This document shows positions 12,568 through 23,964 of a stretch of DNA of 64,000 nt, piece by piece (positions within the stretch are counted from its first letter, which is position 1; each line of letters begins with the position of its first letter). Location: assembly GCA_024195265.1 (NCBI GenBank), contig JAJLRJ010000006.1, positions 21,428,023 to 21,492,022 of the forward strand. The letters are read 5' to 3'. The stretch is from Dendrophyllia cribrosa. Its lineage: Eukaryota > Cnidaria > Anthozoa > Scleractinia > Dendrophylliidae. The notes under the pieces are model-generated. The model did no database searches. It saw only the letters and a program-made list of their open reading frames with translations, and had not been told where the DNA came from. The position numbers and the translations under genes are program-made.

Positions 12568-14907
12568 ATACAAGAGGCTACACTGGTAGCCTGTACTTAT
12601 GCGCTTGCATAAGAAAGTTATACAGTTTATTTTAAATGGGTCACGCATCCCTCCCCCCTCAACGAATTTTGCGTGACACACTAAAGAACACGCTAAAACA
12701 CGTTTTCTGTACTCGCTTTGAATATTTAATTTATTGATTCCCGATCAAATACACACTCGTCTTTTATTTCCCAAACCGTGACTTCTTTCTGTTACATTTG
12801 AAAAGACTACTTTTAAAAGCAATGAAATCAGCAAACGACCGGGCTATTTTTTCAATTTTAGTGAATCTCAATAACAGAATTACGCGACCGTGCACAAAAA
12901 CTTTTACTCGGTCTAGACTAAAAGTATGACTAATTTTCGAATAAAATACACCAGTTGTATCGGAAATTGCCCTAGAAACTGATTTGGAAATGAAAATTGC
13001 AAAACATACACAGACATCTTTGCGTATTAGGCGACGCGTGTGAAGTTAGAACTACAGGTATAAAATTAAGTCTTGTTTTGTTTACATAATATCAGATGTC
13101 ATTACGATTGAATTTTAACATGTTTTATAAATATTTCTCCAAAACTAACCAGAACACAAAGAAAAAGTGAATCACAAATTGATATCAACATAAATTCTCA
13201 CCAAAATTTGTAATTTCTTTTACGGTAAAGTCCCTCGTCTGTTTGAAAATTCTTTAAAACTCTGCTTCTTCGGTTTTGATCGCCCCACACTGATAAAAGC
13301 GTATGAATTTCCTTGAAGCAAGATTAGTTGCTAAAAGGTCTCCTTTTTCTCCACTATAGCGGCTTTGGGTATTCCTTAAAGCTTTCTCTTTCCATTTTGA
13401 ATATTTTAAATGTGAGTTATTAATCCGATGACACGAAACTACGGGTTTAAAAACCAAGCACATGCCGAGCGCGGCAGCCATTTTTGTAGAATGTTGGTGA
13501 CCCGAGGACCCGGTCACTAAAATATGCGTGCATAAATTTGCATGCAAAATCTTGACACAAAAAATAAAAATAATAATAATAATAATAACAAGAAAAACGA
13601 AGCCGGAACCTTACCTCATGCGCGCTATGCGCATGAGTAATAACAAGAAAAACGAAGCCGGAAACTTACCTCATGCGCGCTATGCGCATGAGTAATAACT
13701 TATTGATAACAAGAGGCTACACTGGTAGCCTGTACTCATGCGCTTGCATAAGAAAGTTATACAGTTTATTTTAAATGGGTCACGCATCCCTCCCCCCTCA
13801 ACAAATTTTGCGTGACACACTAAAGAACACGCTAAAACACGTTTTCTGTACTCGCTTTGAATATTTAATTTATTGATTCCCGATCAAATACACACTCGTC
13901 TTTTATTTCCCAAACCGTGACTTCTTTCTGTTACATTTGAAAAGACTACTTTTAAAAGCAATGAAATCAGCAAACGACCGGGCTATTTTTTCAATTTTAG
14001 TGAATCTCAATAACAGAATTACGCGAACGTGCACAAAAACTTTTACTCGGTCTAGACTAAAAGTATGACTAATTTTCGAATAAAATACACCAGTTGTATC
14101 GGAAATTGCCCTAGAAACTGATTTGGAAATGAAAATTGCAAAACATACACAGACATCTTTACGTATTAGGCGACGCGTGTGAAGTTAGAACTACCGGTAT
14201 AAAATTAAGTCTTGTTTTGTTTACATAATATCAGATGTCATTATGATTGAATTTTAACATGTTTTATAAATATTTCTCCAAAACTAACCAGAACACAAAG
14301 AAAAAGTGAATCACAAATTGATATCAACATAAATTCTCACCAAAATTTGTAATTTCTTTTACGGTAAAGTCCCTCGTCTGTTTGAAAATTCTTTAAAACT
14401 GCTTCTTCGGTTTTGATCGCCCCACACTGATAAAAGCGTATGAATTTCCTCGAAGCAAGATTAGTTGCTAAAAGGTCTCCTTTTTCTCCACTATAGCAGC
14501 TTTGGGTATTCCCAGAAGCTTATCTGTTATGAGCTTCTGGTATTCCTTAAAGCTTTCTCTTTCCATTTTGAATATTTTAAATGTGAGTTATTAATCCGAT
14601 GACACGAAACTACGGTTTTAAAAACCAAGCACATGCCGAACGCGGCAGCCATTTTTGTAGAATGTTGGTGACCCGAGGACCCGGTCACTAAAATATGCGT
14701 GCATAAATTTGCATGCAAAATCTTGACACAAAAAATAAAAAAAACAATAACAAGAAAAACGAAGCCGGAACCTTACCTCATGCGCGCTATGCGCATGAGT
14801 AATAACAAGAAAAACGAAGCCGGAACCTTACCTTATGCGCGCTATGCGCATAAGTAACAAGAAAAACGAAGCCGGAACCTTACCTTATGCGCGCTATGCG
14901 CATAAGT
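12568..14907. repeat. Tandem ~1.15-kb duplication with palindromic 55-bp subrepeats
   Basis: The block starting acaagaggctacactggtag occurs near 12,568 and again near 13,718, nearly identical except a ~25-bp insertion at about 14,512-14,540. Each copy ends in 55-bp subunits (aacaagaaaaacgaagccgg...), two at 13,584-13,693 and three at 14,746-14,907. Each subunit carries the palindrome CTCATGCGC-GCTAT-GCGCATGAG (or CTTATGCGC). It follows the Penelope-like coding end directly and precedes the hammerhead, so it is probably the element's 3' or pseudo-LTR region. Short ORFs in it (minus strand) are not genes. Confidence 0.7.
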
Positions 14908-14941
14908 AATAAGAAGCGATGGCAAAGAATATTCTTATTAA

Positions 14942-14984
14942 ATCCCCTGATGAGTGGGCAACCACGAAACAGGCTTGTCGGGAT
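14942..14984 (+). ncRNA. Hammerhead ribozyme (type I, short stem III)
   Basis: All core elements are present in order. Stem I 5' AUCCC (14,942-14,946); core CUGAUGA (14,947-14,953); stem II GUGG-GCAA-CCAC (14,954-14,965); GAAA (14,966-14,969); stem III CA-GGCU-UG (14,970-14,977); then UC completing the GUC cleavage triplet, with the cut after 14,979; stem I 3' GGGAU (14,980-14,984). Stems I and II pair perfectly. Short-stem type I hammerheads are known from Penelope-like elements and animal retrozymes, and this one lies next to a Penelope-like fragment. Self-cleavage is inferred. Confidence 0.88.
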
Positions 14985-15308
14985 GAAAGCGTAGTTTATT
15001 TGTTTCTTTCCTCCACCAACATATACTTCGCTCTACATGTATTGAGCACTGTTTTACGAATATCTAGTTCTACACTTTATATATATATATAATGTAGTTA
15101 CATGTTAACTCGCTCATCCGTTCGCTAATGTTTTTTCGTTTCTCGCTCGATGGACTAAGCTGGGAAAGAGAGACTGCTCGTAGTCTACAGCATGAGAGAA
15201 ATAAGCGACTTCCTTTTATGGGTGCAGTAAGTCAATAATTATAATTATTAAGGAGTGAAAAGGTGATTGTGATTGATTGGCGACTACTATTTCACTTGCT
15301 AATTTCAG

Positions 15309-15413
15309 GTGACTTATTTTGCAAAGAAAAGAGTTTATGATGAATACAAGAAGAAGCTCAATACCGAGGGATTCAAACCAACAGATGAACGGACATCACA
15401 AAACAACAAATAG
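15309..15413 (+). CDS. Candidate terminal coding exon (35 codons)
   Basis: A good acceptor site (pyrimidine-rich, then aatttcag ending at 15,308) precedes an open frame of 34 codons ending TAG at 15,411-15,413. The peptide is Lys-rich and helical-looking (TYFAKKRVYDEYKKK...). Not recognised. It could be the last exon of a host or mobile-element gene whose upstream exons are not visible here, or chance. Confidence 0.25.
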   Translation: MTYFAKKRVYDEYKKKLNTEGFKPTDERTSQNNK

Positions 15414-15772
15414 CAGATGTGTTTAGTAAAGGCAATCTCTTCATAACAGAGTTCTTGAGTGTCTGGCTTTTTCATATTTTACTGGTCATTGTAAGGCTCT
15501 CAATCAATCTTCTACGCACATAGTCCATGGCGGTTCTGTGGCACCCCTAAAAAATACGATTTTTATCCCAGAGCGTGGTTGGCTGACTTTATTCTCAGAA
15601 ACACAAGACGGGGCTTTCCCATGCGAATGCGTCATCCAATTGCTTTTGTTTCCTCGCGAAGCGAGGGCCGAAGGCCCGAGCGTAGCGAGGTTAATAAATT
15701 TGTCGGCCGAAGGCCGCTCGGGTCTCGGGAGCTGAGCGGCGCCAAATCGAGCGAAAAATATATAGAGGATAT

Positions 15773-15899
15773 TACATGGCCGCGCGAAGATACGAAATTT
15801 CTCTTCGAGTTCGAAAATATTTCACGAGTGAGCGCAGCGAACGAGTGAAATATTTTTCAACACGAGAAGAGAAATTTCGTATCTTCAAGCGGCCATGTA
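15773..15899. repeat. Long hairpin repeat
   Basis: The arms 15,773-15,826 and 15,846-15,899 are near-perfect inverse copies (ACATGGCCGC...; ...GCGGCCATGT). The loop is gagcgcagcgaac-type sequence. Just upstream (15,648-15,740) lies GC-rich simple-word sequence (gcgaagcgagggccgaagg). No gene. Confidence 0.7.
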
Positions 15900-16256
15900 A
15901 TGTTCTGTTTATTATATAAACACCAATGAAATCAAACCATTTCACTTTTATATTTTTTTGAAGTCCTAAAGTAGAACAACGTAGCAACGGTGATCTTTTC
16001 ACGTGTGAAGATATATATGTTATTTGCCGGCCGGGAGGTCCGTATAGGAAAAAACTGTGCCCGAGGTCAAAGCAAAACTGACACAAAGCGTGCAAAACCT
16101 AAATTAACTTGGTAATCTTCAAAACGTTTTCCTTCATAAACAAAATAACTTACTTTGAAAAGTGAACTCATTGATCGGGCTGGCTTGTTTGCCAAGCCTG
16201 CCCGATATAATGGACGCTGTTTCGTAGTCACTTATTGACACGCCGGGGGGTCCGCC

Positions 16257-16345
16257 ATATGAAAATGACGGGTGTCCTTTAAGAATTTCGTTAGATGGGC
16301 ATGGTTGAAAAGAAGTTTTATCGTTAAGAGCTACTAATTGTAAAT
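16257..16345. repeat. Inverted repeat arm (partner 19,401-19,490)
   Basis: ATATGAAAATGACGGG...AATTGTAAAT is repeated in inverse at 19,401-19,490 with few differences. No TSD recognised; it may be the end of an element that was later invaded by the 16,981 and 17,769 repeats. Confidence 0.6.
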
Positions 16346-16980
16346 ATAATAGTTTTAGACGAATCTACACCAAATGGACCAGGATTGTTTTGTTTTGTTT
16401 TGTTTGGGACAAATGCATTGACATAAGACTCCAAGTGATACCAAGGGTAAGACACACAAAACCCCTTCCCCCCCTTCCCCCCTTCCTCGCGCGCCCTTCG
16501 CGTTCTCGCGCGCCTCAATTCTCCCCCTTTCCCTTCGAACGCTTGCCACGCAGGCTACTGAGCCGTTAGAAACGAAGCATATAGAACCAAGCGGTAAAGT
16601 GGTCCATGACCAAAAAAGGCAGGTTTCAATGATGGTGAAAAGAAATGATAATCTGTCCATTGCGGCTCTACTGAAAGGATGCGTTTATTAATGCTGTTTA
16701 TGCGGCCGCAGGTAGTAATAGAAAAGTTTATACCCGTTGGACGAATACTCGAAAGTAAGCAGCTCTCTAATTTATCCAATTGCAGCCTATATACTCTCCA
16801 AACTTTACAATATATACTGAGTATCCCTCAGAATATAGACTCAAAGACAGAATTTTTGCTCAAAAAGAAATTCGCGTTGTCATCTTCAGGACCTTTTGTT
16901 CTGCTTTGCTTGTATGAACGCGTGTCGATAAACGGCACAGTAACAGTTAATTGTTAGGTAATATAAATACGGTTGTTTAT

Positions 16981-17373
16981 CCCGGGGGGGAGGGGGGTAC
17001 TCCGCAATGTTTTAGGTGGGGGTGTTTCGCTGGGACCTAAGAACCTCTACCCCATCTCAGACCTAAAATTTCTATTTTCGCTACCCCATGTCAGACCAAA
17101 CAGTTAAATATGGTAAAAGGCTCTTTATACAAAAAAGGGGTTTGTTTACACAAATTGACAGAATTAGGCGTCAAACCCATACACGCTCATTGAATCGAGT
17201 GAAACTTCCACAGGCACGGTTCCAGATGAAAAATGTACCGGAAAAAAATGACAAAACACTTAATTCGAAAATTGAACGGAAAAAGTTTCCCATCTCAGAC
17301 CTAGAAGGTCAAAAACCCGACCCCATCCAGCGGCACATACCCGTATAGCTCATATACGGGAGACCCCCCCGGG
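16981..17373. repeat. GGGGGTACTC-ended repeat, copy 2
   Basis: It begins cccgggggggaggggggtac and ends cgggagacccccccggg. Inside it contains accccatctcagacctaaa twice in variant form. Same architecture as 3,972-4,680 and 17,769-18,240. The short plus-strand ORF in it is repeat-derived. Confidence 0.55.
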
Positions 17374-17768
17374 TTTTTTTAGCTACTGCTAATTAGTATA
17401 ACGTTAAAATTTGGGTACACGGCAGTTAATTTGGGATAATACAGATCATTTGGAACCTATTTACGCATCTCTTTTCAAGCTAGCGATGCAAACACCAATA
17501 CTTTTCTCTTTGCCTCTGGGCACAAGTCATGAAATGTTTTCTTATCGCTTGAGGGCTAATAGATTGGAAGTCCGATGATCGGATTTCACCGTGCAGCCTC
17601 GTCACATAATTTGTTGAATTTTAAGTCAAAATTTACATTTCTTTAATCAGTTTTTCACTCCCTAATGTAACATTGCCTTGTATTTATTGTATTTGAAGCC
17701 CGCAAAACGTTCAAATCACGTTTATCGCTGATTTCACCGATTTTTCATATTCAAAACACATCACGCTC

Positions 17769-18240
17769 CCGAGGAGGGAGGGGGGTACTTGACCAATATT
17801 TGGGTTTAGGGGTGCCGCTGAAGGTCTGAGACCCTGACCCTGTTTAGGACAAAAAAGAAACGAAAATACGTACCCTGTGTAGAACAACACCCTCTATTTT
17901 AGGACTCTGTCTAGGACACGACTCGTGCGTAGTTATTAATCTGAGGTTTAAAAAATAGTAGGCGGATCTGAAACGAAAACGACTTCACCTTCGCATGAAT
18001 ATGCTAATCACGACAAGGGAAGTCACCACAAGCGTTACGTTAACTGGAACCATACCCTGTTTAGGACAGATTCAGACCCTGTTTAGGAGAGACTCGCGTT
18101 GAATTATATACCTTCAGGACAAAAATGCCAAAAACCATACCCTGTCCAGCGGCACGTCTCCGTATAGGTCATATAAGGGAGTACCCCCAACCCCCCCCCC
18201 TCATATAAGGGAGTACCCCCGACCCCCCCCCCCGCCCGGG
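17769..18240. mobile_element. GGGGGTACTC-ended element, copy 3, with 8-bp target duplication
   Basis: TCACGCTC at 17,761-17,768 is repeated at 18,241-18,248, bracketing a 472-bp element. It begins ccgaggagggaggggggtac and ends in two copies of the gggagtaccccc end. Internal words (accctgtttaggac) are repeated several times. An 8-bp duplication is typical of hAT-type cut-and-paste elements; no transposase is present. Confidence 0.7.
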
Positions 18241-18294
18241 TCACGCTCATACAAAGCCTTTGAGCTGACAGCAAACTTTGTCTGAGTCACGTAC

Positions 18295-18645
18295 CCCTTC
18301 TTTCACAAAATACTAATAAGCTTATAACATGTAAGCCATAACATCTTTAACAAATGCATAACAAGTTACCGGTATCTCAATAAATGCCACTTCATTTTTT
18401 CCTGTGTAAAACAAATACTAATATAAGCATCCTTGACATGACCTCGGTCAAAGTGATTGTTGACATAAAGATCATGTTCTATTTCTCATTTAATTAAATT
18501 GAAGTTTTCCAGCCTGTGTCATTCAAAATTGATTATGCTTTTAGCAGCAAATCTTATCACTGAAAGAACAATGAACGATACAAGAAAATCACGTTTCATT
18601 AACGTTCCATGTACAATGTAATTGCTCACCTCAAATTCTCTCTTC
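18295..18645. repeat. Outer inverted repeat, left arm (partner 38,025-38,348)
   Basis: The ~350-bp arm starting ccccttctttcac is present in inverse at 38,025-38,348 with small differences. The two arms enclose Polinton E1 and its left flank. They look like the TIRs of an older element into which E1 later inserted. Confidence 0.65.
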
Positions 18646-19028
18646 TCACTCTTCGGGGCATTATGTTATCAAATAAACCAGAAGTCCTTTTTTCCCAACA
18701 GACTAGAGATCCCAACGGCAGATGTCTACCTTTGGTCATTGGAAACGGCCCCATCAGCATAATTCGTTGAAATATCAGATTGCAAATGATCAATATGATC
18801 CAACAAAATTGAGGGAATACTTTCCCAAATTCTGCATGTATTACAAAACAGAAAGCTTTCCACTAATTTAGGCTGCTCTATCTAGTGTAGAAACTCTCTT
18901 CTCTGCAGAATCGAGACCTCTTTGTTCTCGCGCTTCGCGCTCGTGTCTCGCGCTACGCGCTCGCGACCCAAAACCCGCTTATGAGCGCCCCCAATAACGC
19001 CTGTTATGCAGGCTAGATTATCGCCGAT

Positions 19029-19715
19029 ACAAGACATAGAAGAATGGCTCGTTTTAGGCGTACTTTGTCTCGTTCAATGCAGGCCGTAAAAATCACTTCA
19101 GGCCGGATTCTCGCTATGTCAGGCTATAATTTTTCGTACGGGTTTCACCCTTTTTAATCTATTAATACCAGCTACTAGAAATAGGTCATTGTCTTTTAAA
19201 ACCTCTTTAAACGCTCACAAGACAATTCACCCTTCACGCTTTCCTCCCACACCGCTATAAACGAATACCCTTTACACAAACAACCTTTTAATCAATTTAT
19301 TAGCCTACGCACATCCCCATTTACTTCTCCTACACCACATATTAACTTATCTACTCTCAAATCTCCAAAATCCGGGGGAGGGGAGAGACTTCCACATAAA
19401 ATTTACAATTAGTAGCTCTTAACGATAAAACGTCTTTTCGACCATGCCCATCTAACGAAATTCTAAAAGGACACCCCGTCATTTTCATATGCCCAATCAA
19501 TAAGTTTAAATATGTGGTGTAGGTGAAGTAAATGGGGATGTGGGTAGGCTAAGAAATTGATTAAAAGGTTGTTTGTGTAAAGGGTATTTGTTTATAGCGG
19601 TGTGAGAGGAAAGGATGAAGGGTGAATCGTCTTGATTGTTACGGCGTGCATTGAACGAGACAAAGCCCGAATTTGTCTCGCTTACGCCTAAAACGAGCCA
19701 TTCTTCTCGGTCTTG
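19029..19715. repeat. Hairpin repeat with 300-bp arms
   Basis: 19,029-19,345 (AGAATGGCTCGTTTTAGGCG...) and 19,505-19,715 are inverse copies. The loop contains the 19,401-19,490 arm that pairs with 16,257-16,345. Short ORFs here are shadows. From 19,790 to 19,927 a host repeat unit (gaacgtgacagag...ttttagaatgcg) leads to the E1 insertion site. Confidence 0.55.
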
Positions 19716-19927
19716 TCTCGGTGATAATCTCGCTAGCATTTAGCATGATTGCATTGAGCGAGACTGATTTGATCCGATTTGTGAAACGCAACAAGCCATT
19801 TGTCAGGCTGTATTCTGAGCGAAAATTGAACGTGACAGAGAGAGACAACACATCTGTATTGTTTTAGAATGCGTTGTTTTAGCTAAACACAAACTCACGG
19901 CTATGCACTCTGGGCGAGAATTAAACG

Positions 19928-20198
19928 AGTAGTTAGTAGAGTGGCGGTCAAATACCATTTTTTAAACCCCCTAAATAAGCGGGCTTCACGCGTTCGGCCC
20001 GCTTATTTAGGGGGTTTAAAAAATTGTATTTGACCGCCACTCTACTAACTACTCTGGAGACCCCTCCCTCAAACCCCGTAAGAGGGGGCCAAATGCGTTT
20101 TTCCCGCCCCCGCCCCCGCCCCCTCCCGCAACGGCAAGCGATGCATAACCAATTGGAGAAATCCAAAACCCTTGTACATGCCACGATGGCACAACCCC
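19928..20198. repeat. E1 left TIR: terminal hairpin plus promoter and start codon
   Basis: The outer 126 bases (19,928-20,053) are self-complementary: AGTAGTTAGTAGAGTGGCGG... folds on itself around a short loop at about 19,984-19,997. Inside follow a G/C-rich stretch (20,065-20,130), the early promoter word at 20,149 and the first codons of the polymerase gene (ATGGCACAACCCC, 20,186-20,198). The right TIR has the same order in inverse. Confidence 0.88.
20149..20185 (+). promoter_or_regulatory. Early-type promoter of polymerase gene
   Basis: CCAATTGGAGAAATCC at 20,149, then CCCTTGTACATG, then ATGG at 20,186. The same word order stands before every early gene of E1 and E2 (see the early-promoter finding). 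Confidence 0.65.
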
Positions 20199-23100
20199 GG
20201 CAACGAAGAAGCCGTGATGCCAATCAACGCGAGCTGATTGCCTGGCTTGACGAACAGGCACGAAATCTCGAGCGAATCGAGCCTGCCGAGGACAATAATG
20301 ATGAGGGCGAACCTCAAAACAACCCCCCTGGATCTAGATTTCGAACAATTTGTTCAAATCTATGATCGGGTTGACCGATGGATTGAACAGGGCAGACGAA
20401 TAATCGAGTTTCACTTTGTAAACGGGCTCGAAAACTCTCTTGTCGCCAGAATTTTGAACAAAATCAAGCAAAATGTTCACACACGGCACGCAATCAAATT
20501 AATTTTCACAGTCAAGCTGCGAAACACTGAAACCGAGGAGTTGAGAAGTTTTTATCAAAACAATCGAACCGGGCCTTGGCTAGCCACTCTCTCCGAGACA
20601 CGACAGTGGTTGCAATCTCAGGAAGAGCTTCGTCTTCAAAACGCAAGACTCAAAAGGCCTGACACAAAATGGGTTTATGAACGCACCGTCCTGCTCGAGG
20701 TCAAAGTCATTTTGGATCGACAACCCTTGCAAATAGGTCTCGGGCGTCTTCCTGATTGGATTCGCAATAAAAGAGAAGTCATTTCTCTTGACACTTTCAA
20801 CGACAATCTTTGTCTCTTTCGTTGCTTGGCTGTCCATCGAGGTGTTCGTATAGATCGTTCCACTCGCAGCTCTAGGGAACTCGCAGAAAGTTTCTTCGCA
20901 GTTTATCCGGGGCTTCGAGGCCAGCTAAATTTGCGGCACTTCTCCAAAATCGAAAGGCATTTCAAGCAAGGAATTGCCGCATATCTTGTTCTCCCCAATG
21001 GTGACTTCATTTTATCTCACACCCCTGCGAATTACGACAAGGTGAGCACTCTAACCATGACTGTCGGTATTCATGCGGGCCACTCCTTCTTGATCACCAA
21101 TATCAATAAAGTCACAAACAATTACACTTGTGGCGAGTGCGGGGGGGAGGTTCACACGGGCTGATAGCTTGAAGCGCCACTCCAAGACGTGTACTCGTGG
21201 CCAAACCAAAATCGTCTGCCCCGGGAAACGTGTCCTCCCTCCGGAGTCAGCTTTTGAGAAAGCCTTTTACCCAGAAGGTGGTTTCGGTGTCAAGGGTGTG
21301 TGCTGGCTGGAGTGGGAGGCGAAGCAGCGGGGCATTCACATCCACCATCACAGATGCGGCCATGGTGGTGAGAGTTATATTTGTGGGGCTCCAGTCGACG
21401 GCTATCACCCGCAAAGCAAGACAGTTTTTCAGTTCCACGGCTGTCCCTGCACGGTTGCGAGGAATGTTACCCCAACTTTGAGCAGAGGTTCGAAGCGATT
21501 CATGTTGACCGAAGGGGCAACACAATCACAAGGACGATTGCTTACCAAAAGACTCTGCAACGAACTCAGTTGCTTCGAGCCGCTGGGTACACCGTGGTGG
21601 AAAGGTGGGAACACGAAAAGCCTTCCCCCTGGTGGAATGATCGATGCCCACAGAAAATAAACAAAACATATCCCCACGCGATCGCCTACGACTTCGAAGC
21701 GTACCAGGACAAGACCAAGGCAGCTCGCCCGACACGCGATCTCTCTTATGAAAGCGAGCATGTTCCCATCTCAGTCTCCATTGCCGACACGTTGAACCCT
21801 GAGCCTGAGTACATTTGCTCCAAAGATCCTGACGAGCTTATCGGGCTGTTTTATGCCTCTCTGGAGTGGCGAAGCGCAGCCATCCGAGAGGATGTGGCTG
21901 CAAAATACATGCCCCCAGACCTTGAGAATCTTCCTGAGAAGCAACTCAAGCTCATCGACAAATGGTGCAACCAAGTGCCTGTGGTCGGCTTCAACTCAGG
22001 CCATTACGATCTCAAGCTTATCCGCAAGTACTTTGTCTCTCATTTCGCTCAAGAGAACGGGGTCTTCGCCGCGGAGAAAGAGGGGCGCATCATGTTCATC
22101 AACACTCCCAGCTACAAGTTCTTGGACATCATGAATTATTTGGCCCCAGGCATCACATACGACAAGTGGGTCAAGACGTATGGAGCGACACAGCCCAAGT
22201 CCTGGCTCCCATACGAGTGGTTTGACAGCGCTGACAAGCTGGATTACCCTGGTCTCTCTCCATACGAGTGCTGGTACTCACAACTTAAAAAAGCCTTCGT
22301 TCTTTCTCGCAAGGAGCACGAGGAATGCAATCGCATCTTCCACGAGAAAGGTATGAAGACATTCGGAGACTGGCTGGAGTATTACAACAATCTAGACGTG
22401 TCTCCCTTCCTCGAAGCTCTCCAAACGATGAAGGACTTTTACACGGGCCTCGGGGTTGACATCTTCAAAGACGCGGTCTCCTTGCCAGGAGTATCAATGC
22501 AATACGTCTTGCGAGGCTCATTGAGAGGCCGTAATGCTCCAGCCCTATACGCCCCCGGCCTAGAAGCTTACGCCATGCTGAAGGGGGCTGTGGTTGGCGG
22601 GCCAAGCCTGGTCTTCACCCGCAAACACGTGCGCGGCGAAACCCGCATCCGTTCTCACAAATACGACTTAGCCCCCCTCACGAAACGGATTGTTGGGTTC
22701 GATGCTAACTCCCTTTACCCAAGCACGATGCTGCAGGAGATGCCTTGTGGTAAAGAGAAGGTTGTGCATTACAGTTTCCCGGTGCAGGCGGTGAGAGTTC
22801 TTGAAATGAATCTGCATGCAGGCAGGTGGTTCGGGTTTGCTGAAGTGGACATCGAAGTCCCCCAAGAGTTGTGGGAGAAGTTCGAAGAGTTTCCTCCGCT
22901 CTTCATCAACCAAGCAGTGCCTGACGAATTTGTTCCACAGCATATGCACGATTACCTCCAAGAAAGTGGTCGAACCCGCTTTCCCGACCAGAAAAAGCTT
23001 CTGGGGGTGTTGCCAGCAAAAAAGATGCTGATCTATGCACCCCTCTTGAAGTGGTATCTCAACATCGGGCTCAAGATCACGGCAGTCTACCGCACGATCG

Positions 23101-23964
23101 ATTACATACCCAAAAAGCTCTTCGACTGGTTCGTTCGCGAGGTAGCCGACAACCGAAGGAAAGGCGACGCTGACAGGGTGAAGGCACTGCTCGCTGAAGT
23201 GTTCAAGCTTCTTGGCAACGCTGCTTACGGCAAGTTCATCGAAGCTGTGGAGCGCCAGCTAAGAACGATGTACACAACTGACGAGGACGAGGTCGACAAG
23301 AATCTCCGCTCACCCTTGTTCGAAGATCTTGAAGAGATCGGAGATGCTTACAAAATCGAGCTGCGCAAGCCAAAGGTCACAATCGACCGCCCTTTTCAAG
23401 TTGGCATTGTTGTTTACCAACTTGCCAAGCTCCGCATGCTGGAGTTTTATTACAACTTCCTAGATCACTTCCTCGACAGGCGCGACTTCGAGCTCATCCA
23501 GATGGACACGGACAGCATGTACTTCGCTCTTGCGCACGACACTCTGGAAGATGCCGTTCGCCCGGAACTTCTCGCCCAGTTCGAGGCGGAGAAGAAGAAT
23601 TGGTTGGCTTGGGACAAGTGGAGCGGCAGAAAGCCGGGCTTGTTTAAGCTTGAGAAGGAAGGCACACGGGCCATCGCCCTGTGCAGCAAGTGTTATTACG
23701 TAGAAAACGAGTGGAGAGGCCAAGATGTCCTCCAAGGGCGTCAACAAGAAGCAGAACGAGCTTCGCTGGGAAAGGTACGAAAGAGCCTTGCAGGGGAACA
23801 GGGACATGGCCAACAACAGGGGCTTCCGAATGCACAAAGGAACCATGTTCACATACCAGCAGCACAAGCTGGGCCTTTCCGCTTATTACGACAAGCGTTG
23901 GGTGCTGCCAGACGGCATCCATACAGAACCAATCGAGTTTCACAACCCAGCTGGGGGCAACTGA
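20186..23964 (+). pseudogene. POLB: E1 family B DNA polymerase, lineage 1, frameshifted
   Basis: Replicates the element's linear DNA; Polinton polymerases are thought to be protein-primed. The start at 20,186 fits the early promoter. The N-terminal part has a Cys-box (LCLFRCLA, ~20,810), a His-box (GHSFLIT, ~21,080) and a C2HC zinc finger (~21,128-21,200). Then come exonuclease motif I (YDFEAY, ~21,690), exo II (NSGHYDL, ~21,990), polymerase motif A (DANSLYPS, ~22,700), motif B (GNAAYGKF, ~23,215) and motif C (MDTDSM, ~23,502). Catalytic residues are all present. The reading frame shifts at about 20,325 (C-run), 21,145 (G-run), 21,450 and 23,710; the first two lie in homopolymers, so sequencing error is possible. 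The 3' end overlaps the integrase gene by 25 bp tail to tail. Unlike E2's polymerase. Confidence 0.9.

Noticed and set aside
13254..14718. Minus-strand ORFs of 63-97 codons, repeated twice, as a gene family
   Set aside because: They sit in the tandem non-coding 3' region of the Penelope-like unit, and the similarity is due to the DNA duplication; no protein-like conservation pattern.
15538..15848. ORFs around 15,540-15,850 as small proteins
   Set aside because: They run through a simple-word GC-rich repeat and a perfect hairpin.
16355..16779. Minus-strand ORFs of 64-101 codons
   Set aside because: Mutually overlapping frames across a poly-C tract and inverted repeat; no motif and no conserved start context.
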